NCBI GenBank assembly: GCA_034190875.2
Contig: CM067355.1
Span: 37,028,494-37,092,493 of the forward strand
DNA length: 64,000 nucleotides
Origin: Urechis unicinctus
Taxonomy: Eukaryota > Annelida > Polychaeta > Xenopneusta > Urechidae
Direction: 5' to 3'
This document shows, piece after piece, positions 25,198 through 35,529 of the stretch (its first letter is position 1; every line of letters begins with the position of its first letter). The notes under the pieces are model-generated. The model saw only the letters and a list, made by a program, of their open reading frames with translations. It did not search any database and had not been told where the DNA came from. The position numbers were made by a program, and so were the translations under genes.

Positions 25198-25711
25198 ATG
25201 AATCCTAATACCATTATTGATAAACTCCTTGAACAGGACTCGCCTAGCTTAGTGGAGATAAAGTCTGGGGGAGCGGAACCTAGTTGCACCCCTGGTGTAG
25301 ATAGGTCTTCTAAGAGAGATAAGCTTGCTGCCGTCATAGCCGGCGGTCTGGCCCGTCAGTACCTTGGTTTGGAGCGCCTTACAATTGACCAGGTTGAATC
25401 AATGTCTGATGAAGAGATCATAGAGCTGTATGTAAGATACGAGGCTTGGCTAGGCGCTAGTATGACGCGCACTCTAGGTCAATCATTGCTACAGCTATAC
25501 TCAGGTATTGCTTGGATGTTTCTACCAATCCCACCAGAACACCAGCCTGACTGACCCGTTTGTTGGACACACACTAAGCACTGCCACTGGTAAGCTATAT
25601 CATCGCTATGGTATGTTTTTAGCTCCATCAACCGCGGCTTTAACAGCAATAAAGCACTGTCAATTTGAAAAAACAAGCACCGAATCAAGAGGGGTTAGGG
25701 GAAAGCTATAG
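25198..25711 (+). pseudogene. Element protein of unknown role, one frameshift
   Basis: ATG 25198 opens with MNPNTIIDKLLEQDSP. A Gly/Ala segment (AAVIAGGLARQYLGL), an acidic helix (MSDEEIIELYVRYEAWLGA) and GQSLLQLYSG follow. A frame change near 25550 leads to DPFVGHTLSTATGKLYHRYG and a TAG at 25709-25711, about 170 codons in all. It has no membrane anchor and no catalytic motif that I recognise. It lies about 100 bases after the ATPase in the same direction. Conserved-looking blocks on both sides of the shift show that the gene was functional before it decayed. Confidence 0.5.
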
Positions 25712-25833
25712 TATGTGTTTAACTCTGCTATAGCATGTGTTTAACTACGATATAGCATGATCTTAACTACGCTATTGCAGGTGCTTAACTACGCTATAAC
25801 AGGTGCTTAACTCCGCTAAAACAGGTGCTTAAT
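25712..25833. repeat. Tandem repeat of about 23 bp, 5-6 units
   Basis: Copies of TTAACTACGCTATAACAGGTGC, with changes such as TATAGCATG and TCCGCTAAAACAGG, run head to tail in the gap between two element genes. The repeat may be a regulatory array or simple slippage. Confidence 0.7.
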
Positions 25834-25869
25834 GAGCTGTCAATTGGACAAATAAATTTAGTAAGTAAA

Positions 25870-26245
25870 CATGGAAGAAACGAACACGAATCAAGGGAGA
25901 CAACACCGGTGGAGATAACGTCAGTGACCACTACGAAAAACGCTAAAAGGGTTGCGGCAGTACAATGGTGTGCTGCAGCTCGGAAAGCCAATCAAAATAA
26001 GCTTCCGAGAGAGCTCTGAGAGGCTAAGGCCGCGCTTACAGATGGTGGAGACGAAGCTGTCGAGCCAATATTAACCACCAAGCCTCTGGAAAGGTGGGCT
26101 TGGGGAAGATGGGCTGCGCCTTTGGTTGTTGGGGTGCATTGTATTGCTACAGGCACCACATGCTAGCCTCATACCCTATTTAAACAGGTTGTGGTACAAA
26201 AGCCTTCGGACGCTCATTCAAAGGATCCTTTTTATATGGAATAAG
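25870..26245 (+). pseudogene. Basic/membrane protein of the element, broken
   Basis: ATG 25870 begins a short acidic start that shifts frame after about 12 codons. The frame TPVEITSVTTTKNAKRVAAV continues through a basic alanine-rich stretch (QWCAAARKANQNKLPREL), then TGA. In the same frame follow EAKAALTDGGDEAVEP, WAWGRWAAPLVVGVH (a possible membrane segment) and a stop. A later stretch, 26170-26245, is open in another frame. It was probably a small basic protein with one membrane segment. Role unknown. Confidence 0.4.
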
Positions 26246-26485
26246 ATGACAACACTAATAACTGATGAAAAAATTCTCGTCAACGCACTGTACCATGGTG
26301 CAGTTGTTTGCGGTATTTCAATAGGTTATGCCAAGCTTGCTAAGCTGACTCTGGGTGGTGGGGTGCCACGTCTTGATTTCACCCCACGCGACCTGGCTAT
26401 GGCTGTTGCCGATGTATCACTAGCTATGGCCACAAAGGATATGCTAATTAAACAAGGAATCTTACCAGTTGATATACTAAAGTAA
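26246..26485 (+). CDS. Small conserved element protein, 79 aa
   Basis: ATG 26246 to TAA 26483-26485 with no break. It begins MTTLITDEKILVNALYHGAV, has a mildly hydrophobic segment (VVCGISIGYAKLAKL), then a short motif PRLDFTPRDLAMAVADVSLA and ends KQGILPVDILK. The length and uninterrupted frame within a decayed element support a real gene. Its TAA overlaps the next ATG (TAATG). This arrangement is typical of tightly packed viral genes. No function can be assigned; a small membrane-associated virion protein is one possibility. Confidence 0.55.
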   Translation: MTTLITDEKILVNALYHGAVVCGISIGYAKLAKLTLGGGVPRLDFTPRDLAMAVADVSLAMATKDMLIKQGILPVDILK

Positions 26486-26817
26486 TGGTGACACTCGCGC
26501 TGCTTGTTGGAGGCGCTCTTGTTTACGCCCTTGCATTCTCTGGGAGCTACTTTTTATTCTCTAAATTACAAAGTAGTCAAGTGGACTTGGAACGTAAACG
26601 CCATGATATGGCAATTGAGCAGCTTTAATCTGCTCAGGTAGCATGGGCCAAGAAGAAAACTGAGCGTTTAGACTTCATCAATGAGCAACTGCGCCGCCAG
26701 GGATATGCCGAGCATACTTTTAGGGATGAGGACGAGGTTATGCGTGAGTGCTCCCTGATTACCAATAAAACCGTCGACCCGCTGGGCTCCGAGCCGCAGC
26801 TTTCTGACTTCTACTAG
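26485..26817 (+). pseudogene. Single-pass membrane protein with coiled-coil tail
   Basis: The ATG at 26485 shares a base with the preceding stop. An N-terminal membrane segment (LALLVGGALVYALAFSGSYF) is followed by a charged helix (QVDLERKRHDMAIEQL), an in-frame TAA at 26626-26628, then SAQVAWAKKKTERLDFINEQ. The ending is acidic and polar, with TAG at 26815-26817, giving about 110 codons. Membrane anchor plus coiled coil is the visible design. Its role in the virion or membrane is not known. Confidence 0.5.
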
Positions 26818-26828
26818 CCCTCAGATGG

Positions 26829-26907
26829 TATAAAAGGGCATGAGGTGGCGTTCATTATACTGGGTATGGCTGCGACTGGACTGGTTGCATACAGACTTGA
26901 CAAGTAG
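26829..26907 (+). other. Small hydrophobic open stretch before the integrase
   Basis: An open frame without a clear start contains VAFIILGMAATGLVAYRLDK and a TAG at 26905-26907. It looks like a tiny single-pass membrane peptide or a decayed small gene, and the same frame resumes into the integrase region after the stop. It is too short to say more. Confidence 0.3.
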
Positions 26908-26937
26908 GTCATTTGGAGACTCCGGCGTTTACTTGGT

Positions 26938-27854
26938 ATGGATCGTCGCATGCAGAAGATATACTATAGTCCTAAGGGCTACTGGAAAGGCATAACAGCT
27001 ATCAAGAAGCCTGCAACAGAAGCGAGGGTTTCTGAGGAAGTTGCCAGGGGGTGGCTAACAAAGTAAGCTATATGGCAAATCTACCTGCCAGTGCCAAAAC
27101 ACATTCCCAGGCCATAGTTTGATGTCCCTGTCCCTAATAAGGTTCACCAAGCTGATCTCTTATTTCTTCCTCATGACGTTGTGACGCGCTAGACTTACAA
27201 GTATGCCCTAATAGTGGTTGATATGGCCTCGCGCTACAAAGCGGCAAAGCCATTGACTTCAAAAGAGGCTAAAGAGGTCGCAGGTGCACTAGAGAGGATA
27301 TACAAGCGAGGACTGCTGGGGTGGCCTTAACTAGTTGTGGCCCTGTGAATATCCATTGAGACCAGGGTATAGTGGAACGCTTTAACCGAACGCTGGCTGA
27401 GCGACTCTTTGGTCACCAGTATGCCGAGTTAAGGGATAATGGAACACGATCGACAGCGTGGGTTTCTCGGCTGCAGGCTGTAGTCTCGTCGATAAATAAT
27501 GAGGTGACCCGGTTGACTGGAAAAAACCTAAAGATGCTATAAAGGCAAAACGAGTTGCACAAAAACCCTTTGCGGTCGTACTAGGGCGCCCGCTGGGGTC
27601 AAAGAGCAAAAGCTTCCCTCTGGTGTTGGCTTTCGTACCTCTACCAGCCTGATGAGGTCGAGTAAGACCAGCGGCGGCGGGCCACTGACCCTGTGTGGTC
27701 ACTCAATGTTAACCGGATTGGAAGTTCTGTCACTAAAATTGGTGAGCCTGTACTTTACTATTTGTTGGATGGACCACTACGTGGTTTTGTAAAGGAGGAG
27801 CTGCTTGTGGTGCCGTCCGATACCAAGTTGCCGCTAGACGGTATTACCAATTAG
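26938..27854 (+). pseudogene. Retroviral-type (rve) integrase, internal deletion and stops
   Basis: From ATG 26938 (MDRRMQKIYYSP) an N-terminal region runs to a stop at 27064, then in-frame to VHQADLLFLPHDVV, which carries the first catalytic Asp. ALIVVDMASRYKAAKPLTS and YKRGLLGWP follow. A stop lies at 27328-27330. The stretch that should hold the second catalytic Asp is missing (about 25 codons). The sequence resumes at VNIH, stop, DQGIVERFNRTLAERLFG, where the Glu of IVERFNR is the expected third acidic residue. After two frame changes it ends in a C-terminal SH3/chromo-like region (GEPVLYYLLDGPLRGFVKEE) and TAG at 27852-27854. It inserts element DNA in known Polintons. This copy cannot be catalytically active. 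Confidence 0.8.
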
Positions 27855-27879
27855 ACATTAGAGATCTATAGATATAACA

Positions 27880-28224
27880 ATGGTACTATATGACAATAAG
27901 TGCCCATGGATATTACTCGGAAAGAAAGTCCCCTGTAACAGGCCCTGTATGCAAGAGTTTTGCAACTTACACAGATATAAGATAAAATATAGTGTCGTTA
28001 ATCTTCTTATTACGGGTTGTCAGAAGGCTATATAAAACAATAAGGTATGATTGTGTATGGATTGTGGGTTCGATAAAGTCAACCACAGTCGTCTTCATCA
28101 AAAGAAAAAATTTGCTTCACAACAGATAGCAGCGGCGTCACTAAACGGGGATTCCCCGCTGAATAAAAATAGAAATCCTGTGGCTGTCAGCAAGGTCAAA
28201 GTCCGCTCGCTGTATAGTTGTTGA
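27880..28224 (+). pseudogene. Cys/His-rich (zinc-binding-like) small protein
   Basis: ATG 27880 begins MVLYDNKCPWILLGKKVPCN, with cysteines spaced C-x10-C-x3-C-x4-C-x2-H in the first 30 residues. It then passes through two in-frame stops (TAA about 28036, TGA about 28048) to LCMDCGFDKVNHS and a basic tail, ending TGA 28222-28224, about 113 codons. Paired CxxC and H suggest two zinc-binding clusters. It lies 25 bases after the integrase. It could bind nucleic acid, but no family is recognised. The stops make this copy dead or truncated. Confidence 0.5.
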
Positions 28225-28789
28225 CTTTTGTGTATCAAAAAAGATCCTTTTTGACTAATGGAAAACATATGTGGAAGAGCAGGAAGCATAGTGAAGGACT
28301 AGAGCTGCAAGAGGTGGTCCCCACCGCTGCTCATGCCCCACACAGACCTGTCCCTGTCCCACGCAGACCATTCCCCTCCAGACAGGCATGTAAAATCTCA
28401 TGCTGTCATACACGCAAATCAAAGACCTGAATTTTGACAACAAACACCGTTGAGAATTGAGACACTCCTGCTAGCCTGAGTGCAGAGACTGATATCGCGT
28501 ATGCAGAAAAGAACAAACACTGGCATTTTCTGGGCATATGCTGGTGAAATTATTGTCAAACAAACCTAGACATGCTAACATGTCTGGGGAATATAAGCAA
28601 TCACTCACCCCTGTAGTGTAATTGGAAACCATCACCACCCAATCCGTTATGTCTACGATTCTTGACGTTGAGCCGGACTGTTTAAGGGCCGGTTTATCTA
28701 GACAAAAAACCCATTACTAAAAGTAATAGAAGAATTTCGAGCGAATAGCTCATCGTCACTGGTAAATTGTCTCTCTATATGTTCTGGAC
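28225..28789. other. Possible continuation of the element; no gene supported
   Basis: A proline/arginine-rich open stretch (HRPVPVPRRPFPSRQ) at about 28330-28395 could be the remnant of another element gene. I cannot identify it and see no terminal inverted repeat to mark the boundary. Confidence 0.25.
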
Positions 28790-29700
28790 AGCATATTTTC
28801 AACACCAAACTTATCGATGCCGGCAGTCTTCATAATCGGTAAAAGTTTGGTTTATATGAACCAAGATTACAAGGGTCTTTATCATGGAGACCCAGCAAGA
28901 TTTATATTGATATGGTAACCGACATTTTGTGTGCCTCTCACTTAAAACATGCCCTCACAATCAACTATTATTATCCCACCATCCATGTTGCAGACCAGCT
29001 GCAAGTCATTTAAGGCAACACATAAATGACTCACTACAAAAGATGAATAATATATCGTCCTACTAGGATCAAATGCAAATGAAGCAGGACGAGGAGAATA
29101 TTCCTGCATCGCTCTTTAACAGTTACAGATGCGATTGTATCAGTTGCTCTTCATTAGACCAAATGTCTGAGATATTCATTGTCCTCATAATCCCGGCTCA
29201 ATGATATTTCCACACGGTTGCGCTTAGAATGTCCAACACAAATAAATGATGCATAGGAACACAATGTAAACACAATCAGTAAAACCGATTCACATAAAAC
29301 GGATGTATCTCATTGCATAATAATTGTCGGAGCGTGTGCTTTTATTGCCTGGGTAGTTACTGAACACGTCCATGTATATGTCTGCGAGCGCTGCACTGGT
29401 CATTATGCTTGTGTTATCTGTGCCATAAAAGCATAAAAGTGTCATAATTTTTCCATTTCTCCATATACATATATGCGTTGGATTATAGGTGGCAACATAT
29501 GGCATTTTTGCTCCTCATTAATCTTCATGACAATTCGCATACTTTAGTGATTGCTAAAATGTGGTGTAATTTTCGCAAGCGCTGTCGTAATGGCAAACGA
29601 TAGCAAAGAATTGACTCTGATACACGCAAGTGTGAAGCTTACAGCGATTCAACTGAACCCATGTTTTTTTTTTCTTTACAAATACAAAGAAAAAGACATG
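28790..29700. repeat. Diverged long repeat, copy 1
   Basis: Ordered blocks (CAACACCAAAC; ATAATCGGTAAA; GGAGACCCA...GATATGGTAA; GAATATTCCTGCATCGC; ATCAGTAAAACCGATTCACA; GTTATCTGTGCCATAAA; ATTCGCATACTTTAG; TTGACTCTGATACACGCAAG) match blocks at 35.5-38.3 kb in the same order and orientation. Identity is patchy, with frequent small indels. No coding frame is shared between copies. Confidence 0.7.
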
Positions 29701-29749
29701 GTCCCCGGTCAAAATGATCCCCGGTTTAAATTTCGATTGGTTTAATAAC

Positions 29750-32700
29750 GAAACAGTATAATCTATGAGACACGTTCTGGTTGCTCTGGTTACACACAAA
29801 TGGAGACCTTCAGGTTTTGCTTTGTCAAACATGCTTTTCTAGGCGAGAATATCCTGAATTTAGGAATCAATGGGGATGTTATGGCTTTACCACTTGAAAT
29901 AGATGCGCTCCTGCAATGCTTAATTATCTGCAAGCCAATCAACCCGCATGCTATGGTGTTTATATACATTTTGTTATTAAGCTCTTGTCGCATTTTCTGA
30001 TAACACCATCGACGTTTAATCGACCATCGACTACTGTGTTATAGTTGGAAAATGACACAGTGGTGTTAATTAGTTCAAGAAGTGGAGCGTAACAATCTAT
30101 CGTGGCTATCCATGCTTAAGTGCTTTGTAGGTAAACGTGTAAGTATAGAGCACATCAGTGTTTGAAGAGAATACAATGATGTTATTGGTTATTTATCCCT
30201 TAATTAATCTTGCCGGCCATGTTGTTGGTAATTGGAGACAGCCACCATCTCATTCATACGTGACCTGTATAAGTTATCGCATATTTGAAGCATAGATTAT
30301 AAATATTATTGAAGTTAGTAATATATATTACATTTCTGCCATTCTGTTGCTTGATATAAAACGGATGCTGTAGTTAGACAATGTTTGCTGCCAGTCTGTT
30401 TATCAATGTGTTGCAGTATCATTCAAAAATATTTTGGTCAAGTAAGATAATATCCAGCATTAACATGAACAGAATAAAAGAATAGCTAGACGCGATGGTG
30501 AAGACATGAAAAAATAATTAGACAATTGTTTGTAAATCAGACATCTTTAGTGCAAGGGGGTCAGTTAATAAGCTAGCCTCAAACAGGTGTATAGGGTACC
30601 ACCATTTATTCTGTATCCATACATAAGCGAATGCATTATATGAGACAAAATTCAAAACTATGACTATGCGTGCGGACTTAGATATATTATAATATAAGTG
30701 CACAATATGGTATTGGGAGTGTGAGAATGTTCAAGTGAACAAAGAGTGAATAAGCGGATTTAGCTGTCCATGTAAAAGACGTGGCAATAGTATGACTTAT
30801 ATTGCTGCAGACCATTTCGCTTCTATTCAAATATAATAGCTTGTACTAGATCGCCGAATACATTATTCGAGGTAAATGTGTGCAATGATTTGACATGATA
30901 CGTACCAGATGGTCGGGAAGCTTAATTAGAACAGTGATTACGTGTATTTTGCACCTTAAAGTATTTGCGACCGAGTAGAAAGCATTTTAAAACTGAGTAC
31001 TATATCACATAATGTCACATAATGGACCATCACTGTATGAGTCTTCCTGGATACTCTTAGCTGTTGCTGTACGTATACAGTCCCTTATACATTTGTTTGA
31101 AATTGGCTGGCCACTTAACGAGTACGAAGTAATATTTATGCCCACACAATGACGCATGTTCTACATAACTGAGTCTGTTTCCAAATGATAGAAAGTATTC
31201 ACTCAATTAATAAACGCTTGTCCTAAAATGCTCGTAGTTACCACAATAGTTTTGAACTCCTCGCCATTGGTGGTTTATCCGACTTGGACTGAAAACCATT
31301 GCGTTGCATGACACAGAATAATATTGACTGAATATATAAAAGGATAATAGAAACACGATATGAAATCACAACGATTCGATGTCGGCTCCATGGTCAGTGT
31401 CAGTTTGACGTTAGCGCTTCTGTGAAGTGAAATGAGAATGCAACATAACACCACTACCTGCCTCAATTGATCAACAAGCGGGTAAAACAATGACATCGGG
31501 TAGAGCCATTTGACTTAAACAATAAGCAATAGTCTGTGTGAGGCGCTATAAAGGATTCTGTGTTTCCGTGTAATGTAAAATAAACGAGGAGCGCTTTCTA
31601 CGTAACATATTTAAGCTTGTCGTATATCTTTTGTAAGCGCTTGGAATATACGTAATATCAGCGCGCACCTCTCAACAGCATTGGCACCATTTTAGTGACT
31701 CACCCAACGCATACAAGTGCACTGACAGCCCAAATCTGCAAACTCCTCCATCATGTCTAGACAGGGTCTTTCACAGATGGCTGTATCATTTCTGCCGGCA
31801 AAATCATAAAGAAATAATGTATTAACCCGTTTTTGCGTGGTTTAGAGTTAAGGCAAACAAAAATGATGACGAAATCGTTCAGTAGTCGCGTCATTATTTC
31901 GTATCTCTTCCTGTTAAAATATATCTCAATTTCTATTTATGTACGGTGCTCAAACCGTGTCATTTGATATCCAGATTCGTAACGACCATCGTAAAACTGC
32001 TGCTACAACCCACGATGGATGAAAGTAATATACAAAGTGAAGGGATGATTGTGAGTTTCAGGGGACATGGATTACCAACCATTATCTTATCCAACCTACC
32101 CCCGTCCCCACTCGTGCAAATCTCATGTTTGGATACACTCAACCAATCAGAAATCGCAACGCACGTAAAATCGTTCAACCGTCGACCTCTTTGGTGACAC
32201 TGGTGAAAGTTATGTTTGATTAGGAGTATGCTGTCCTGCAGAAAGCTGCGAATATGCAAGATCGTATACTACATGAAAACACCGTCTCTCAGTCTGGATT
32301 TCAGACATGTAATGTTCTTGTAATGGCAGCAAGGTGCGTGGTATGGAAATCACATGGCAGACGTGTTGGCCAGGCTTGCAGGTCCGGCTTACGTATGATA
32401 TTCGTTATACGTATGTTCCAGTGGCGTATTTGAACTCCTTTCTGCCATTTATCTCTCCGTTGTACAATAAAGAATTAATCTCAAGCATATTTCTCTCAGA
32501 GCACACTATCGATACAGGTTTCTATGTTTCACTTGTTATGAGTTTTGGTACATTGATGAAAACCGTTAATAACAACATTTTTATATAAATGTGGAATTCA
32601 ACATTCAGGGTGAAAGATGCCTAAATAGCATATTTACACGAACCATAAGCTATTTGATCTGAACCATGGTACTTTGAGACAATGTTGCGCTACATAAATG

Positions 32701-33040
32701 TAATGTTCAATTTCACCTTAATGCATATATAGCACCGACAGAAGGAAATATTTGATATATTCTTTGAGTTGTTACGTTCCTGCTTCACTCTATAGCACCG
32801 TAATATGTGACATGCTCTGCTGTTAGATCAAACGTTTGATGATGTACTGTTGATGACTCCTATTGTCGTTGCTCACGCAACTGTTCCCGCGGCACAACAC
32901 GGAAGTTACAATCACAATAATCACGCATTTACAAGCAATGTTAATGCAGTCAGTCACTCAAAACGCCTTATCCTAAATGTACCATTGACGTCCTTGTGAA
33001 ATCATGGCTGATCCGAAACAGAACAACTTCAAATATATGT
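29750..33040. other. Intergenic; nothing recognised
   Basis: AT-rich sequence with no supported gene. A moderately open region at 31945-32260 (both strands) shows no domain. It might be more of the long repeat family, but block matches are not clear by eye. Confidence 0.3.
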
Positions 33041-33860
33041 TACTGATTATAGCAATGGTCATTTATGTTATCTGTCCCATAAGAAATCATAACCTATTTA
33101 TGAGAGTGATATGCAGGGTAATCTTTCACGATCTCCGTTGGCATTAATTGGATCATGTAGGTATGCGGAAGGCAGCGAAAACATCCACTTAGATGATATA
33201 TTACCAGTACGGTATTTCAGATGGAACGATAAACATTGCCAACACAAATAAAACCCTGATAAAGCACTCCCTGCCAATGTAGTGGTGTTCATAAAAAATG
33301 ATGAAATTCAATAAGTACCTTTCATAAGCTGTGATAGCGGGGCAAGTAAGTTACTCCGTTAACACAAAACGTATGTACCTGCATGAATTCATTAATTTTA
33401 AAATGTACTCTGCGTACCGCATTGCTGGCAATATATACTCTATGGTTACTATGTAAAATAATCATTATGCAAAAACTTGTTTAGCCATTACGATGCATTT
33501 TGCCTTGCGTGATATTGACATTGCCGGTAGTAAACAGGGCACAAATGACCACTGCAAAGCAATATCTTCAGTGGTAATATGACACGGAGGCGTGGGCTTA
33601 GTGGAATTTGAGTGCATTACCGACGCAACAACTGAAATGAAAGGCGTGTTACACGATGCTTGTAACATGTTTCAGAATCAAAGAGCAACTTGGTTACTTG
33701 AGCGCGCCAACAATACAATTTTCGAATTTCGCTGGTGGGTATAAAACGATCGCTGTTGTAGCATCATCGACAAAGATCGAGCATTCACAAAAGCCTTGAT
33801 TTTAATATATGGCAGAAGCTGCTTCAAGTCAAAATTTTCATATTCTTTAATAATACTGAG
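33040..33860. repeat. Diverged long repeat, copy 2
   Basis: It carries blocks CAATGGTCATTTATGTTATC, ATTTATGAGAGTGATATGCAG, a GGTATTTCAGATGGAAC-type block, GATATTGACATTGCCGG, CAGTGGTAATATGACACG and GTTGTAGCATCATCGA. These correspond in order to 37565-37585, 37985-38005, 36380-36400, 36650-36665, 36705-36725 and 36910-36925. The rest of the unit is not recognised here. Confidence 0.65.
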
Positions 33861-34829
33861 ATTATTCTGTTGAAATATTTTGAAACAATGAAGCGGTACC
33901 CAGAATGCTTAACATATTTCGTCCACGATAATCTCGTATTTACTATGTAGTACATTACCAATAGCCTCTCACACGCCCTGACATGAGGATAACAAATGAT
34001 CGTTGCATTTGCTATGTATGGCAGTAACTACTGATGTCCCACATATATAATTGTCTTAGCTATTACTTTGTGGATACGCTTACAGGTCTTAGATTCTGGC
34101 GCTTGAGATGATTGGCGTGGAATATATTGTAATGCTACTTCTTAAGGCAGGTGTGCGCACGTCAAATCTATTAAACACGGCGTCTGCTTATCTGCCTTAA
34201 TTGCGTGCACTAAAGTGGCAGTCATCAATCAGTTGGATATTCATTTTTAGACAGACCCCTACATTCTGTTCCTATATATGACTAGTCCTAACACTCTGCT
34301 AATTATACTATTAATTGCACAGACGATCTCAATCTCTATCTATTCTGTTTTTTAGTAACCATTGTTATTAATATCATGCCAAATGCATGATCTGATCAAT
34401 AATTGAGTTTGCATAACATGACAGCTTGTTCTAATGTCAAGCATATCTAGGGAACTTGTTTTGGTCACGAATATCGTCCCATGTCGTAAAGGTTATCTAA
34501 GTCGCCTTTAGACCCGACGATTGTGGTTTCCATCCCAAAGTGTAAACCTGACTCTGATAATCATGTTAAATGGAGGTCGTAACTCTGAAAGGGAATGCGA
34601 CTTTATCCATTACCGTCGCGATATCGGTCCGCGAGATGTGTTATATGTTTTCCCATTGCTTTTCTGTTGCAACAAGGCGGCAGTATTTTGTGCGTGTTGC
34701 AGTTGTGCGATAAGGTACGAATGGGCTAAATACAGCATGGAATTGTAATAATGAGAGATGATATAAAAAATGTGGTTTAGTTCATGTACTTTCTTATGCT
34801 GCCTAATCTTCTAATCTGATTAAAGAGAG
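33861..34829. other. Intergenic; nothing recognised
   Basis: AT-rich sequence without any open frame, repeat unit or structured element that I can support. Confidence 0.3.
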
Positions 34830-35450
34830 ATCAAGTGTATTCCATCATCTGCGGTTTTCCCGTAAACTCTGAGTATATCAGAATACTGAGGTTTATGGCT
34901 GCTTCAGATGTAGATGCAGCAATATCGACAATTTTAACTAAATCAACCGACGGCTGTAATTCGTACCGATATGCGATAAATATAATCTCAGTTTGATCTT
35001 CTTTAGAAAATTGTCTGCCATCCATGATCTTATCTGTCGGATGTATTGTTAAAAAATTTATAGGAGTTAATGTGGAGACAGATTGGTGAAACATCAGCAT
35101 ATTGGTGGTATTGTAGTCCATTGTATTTCATCAGATTGCCAAGTGGTGATGTGTAGGTTCTAAATACTAATGGCCATATTAATGATCCGTGTGGCACACC
35201 ACATGTTAGTTTGTGTCTTTTGGAGCACATGCCTTCAACACGGACTCTTTGCGAGCAGTTTGAGAGGTGAGAAAGTTAGCCATGCGAGGCATTTCCCATT
35301 GATACCGAAACTTCCTGAAAGATGCCCTAGCAGGATTTGTATGATAGACAGTATCAAACGTTGCGCTGAAGTCCAGAAGCGCGAGGGCTACAGCACAAGC
35401 AATGCCATTGTATGCTCGGAAAAGTGCTGCAACAGTGCAATGGGCAATTC
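34830..35450 (-). pseudogene. LINE reverse transcriptase fragment (CR1-like)
   Basis: On the minus strand, blocks from the palm and finger region can be read across frame changes. ALLDFSATFDTV at about 35345-35390 corresponds to the first catalytic Asp motif. CGVPHGSLIWPLVF at about 35165-35205 matches the conserved G-V-P-x-G-S block. QYADV at about 35088-35103 stands where a Y-A-D-D active site belongs, so the second Asp is lost. Stops and shifts occur throughout. Only about 600 bases remain, with no endonuclease and no 3' tail. It is older than the LINE at 53 kb and may be from a related family. Confidence 0.7.
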
Positions 35451-35529
35451 ATTAGCAGAAAGCTCAAATATGTTTTTGTCCTCATTATCTTGTCTCTTGC
35501 AGCCTTCATTACATGTTTGGTAACCACAG

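Larger units (their letters stand above)
20420..28224. mobile_element. Decayed Polinton/Maverick-like (adintovirus-like) element
   Basis: A block of about 7.8 kb packed with short genes, most with gaps of only a few bases or overlaps, unlike the rest of the window. It combines an A32/FtsK-type packaging ATPase, a probable double-jelly-roll capsid gene, fibre-like structural genes and a retroviral-type integrase. This set is known only from Polinton/Maverick elements and related animal adintovirus-like agents. Transcription diverges at about 23170. Almost every gene has stops or frameshifts. No protein-primed polymerase B or cysteine protease gene is seen, and I could not find terminal inverted repeats, so the true ends may lie outside these limits. 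Internal deletions are likely. Confidence 0.8.

Noticed and set aside
28600-29060. Possible polymerase B remnant after the element
   Set aside because: No polymerase motif could be read in any frame; the sequence instead belongs to the long repeat family from about 28.79 kb.
31960-32259. Overlapping open frames on both strands
   Set aside because: No domain, splice signals or repeat support; likely chance.
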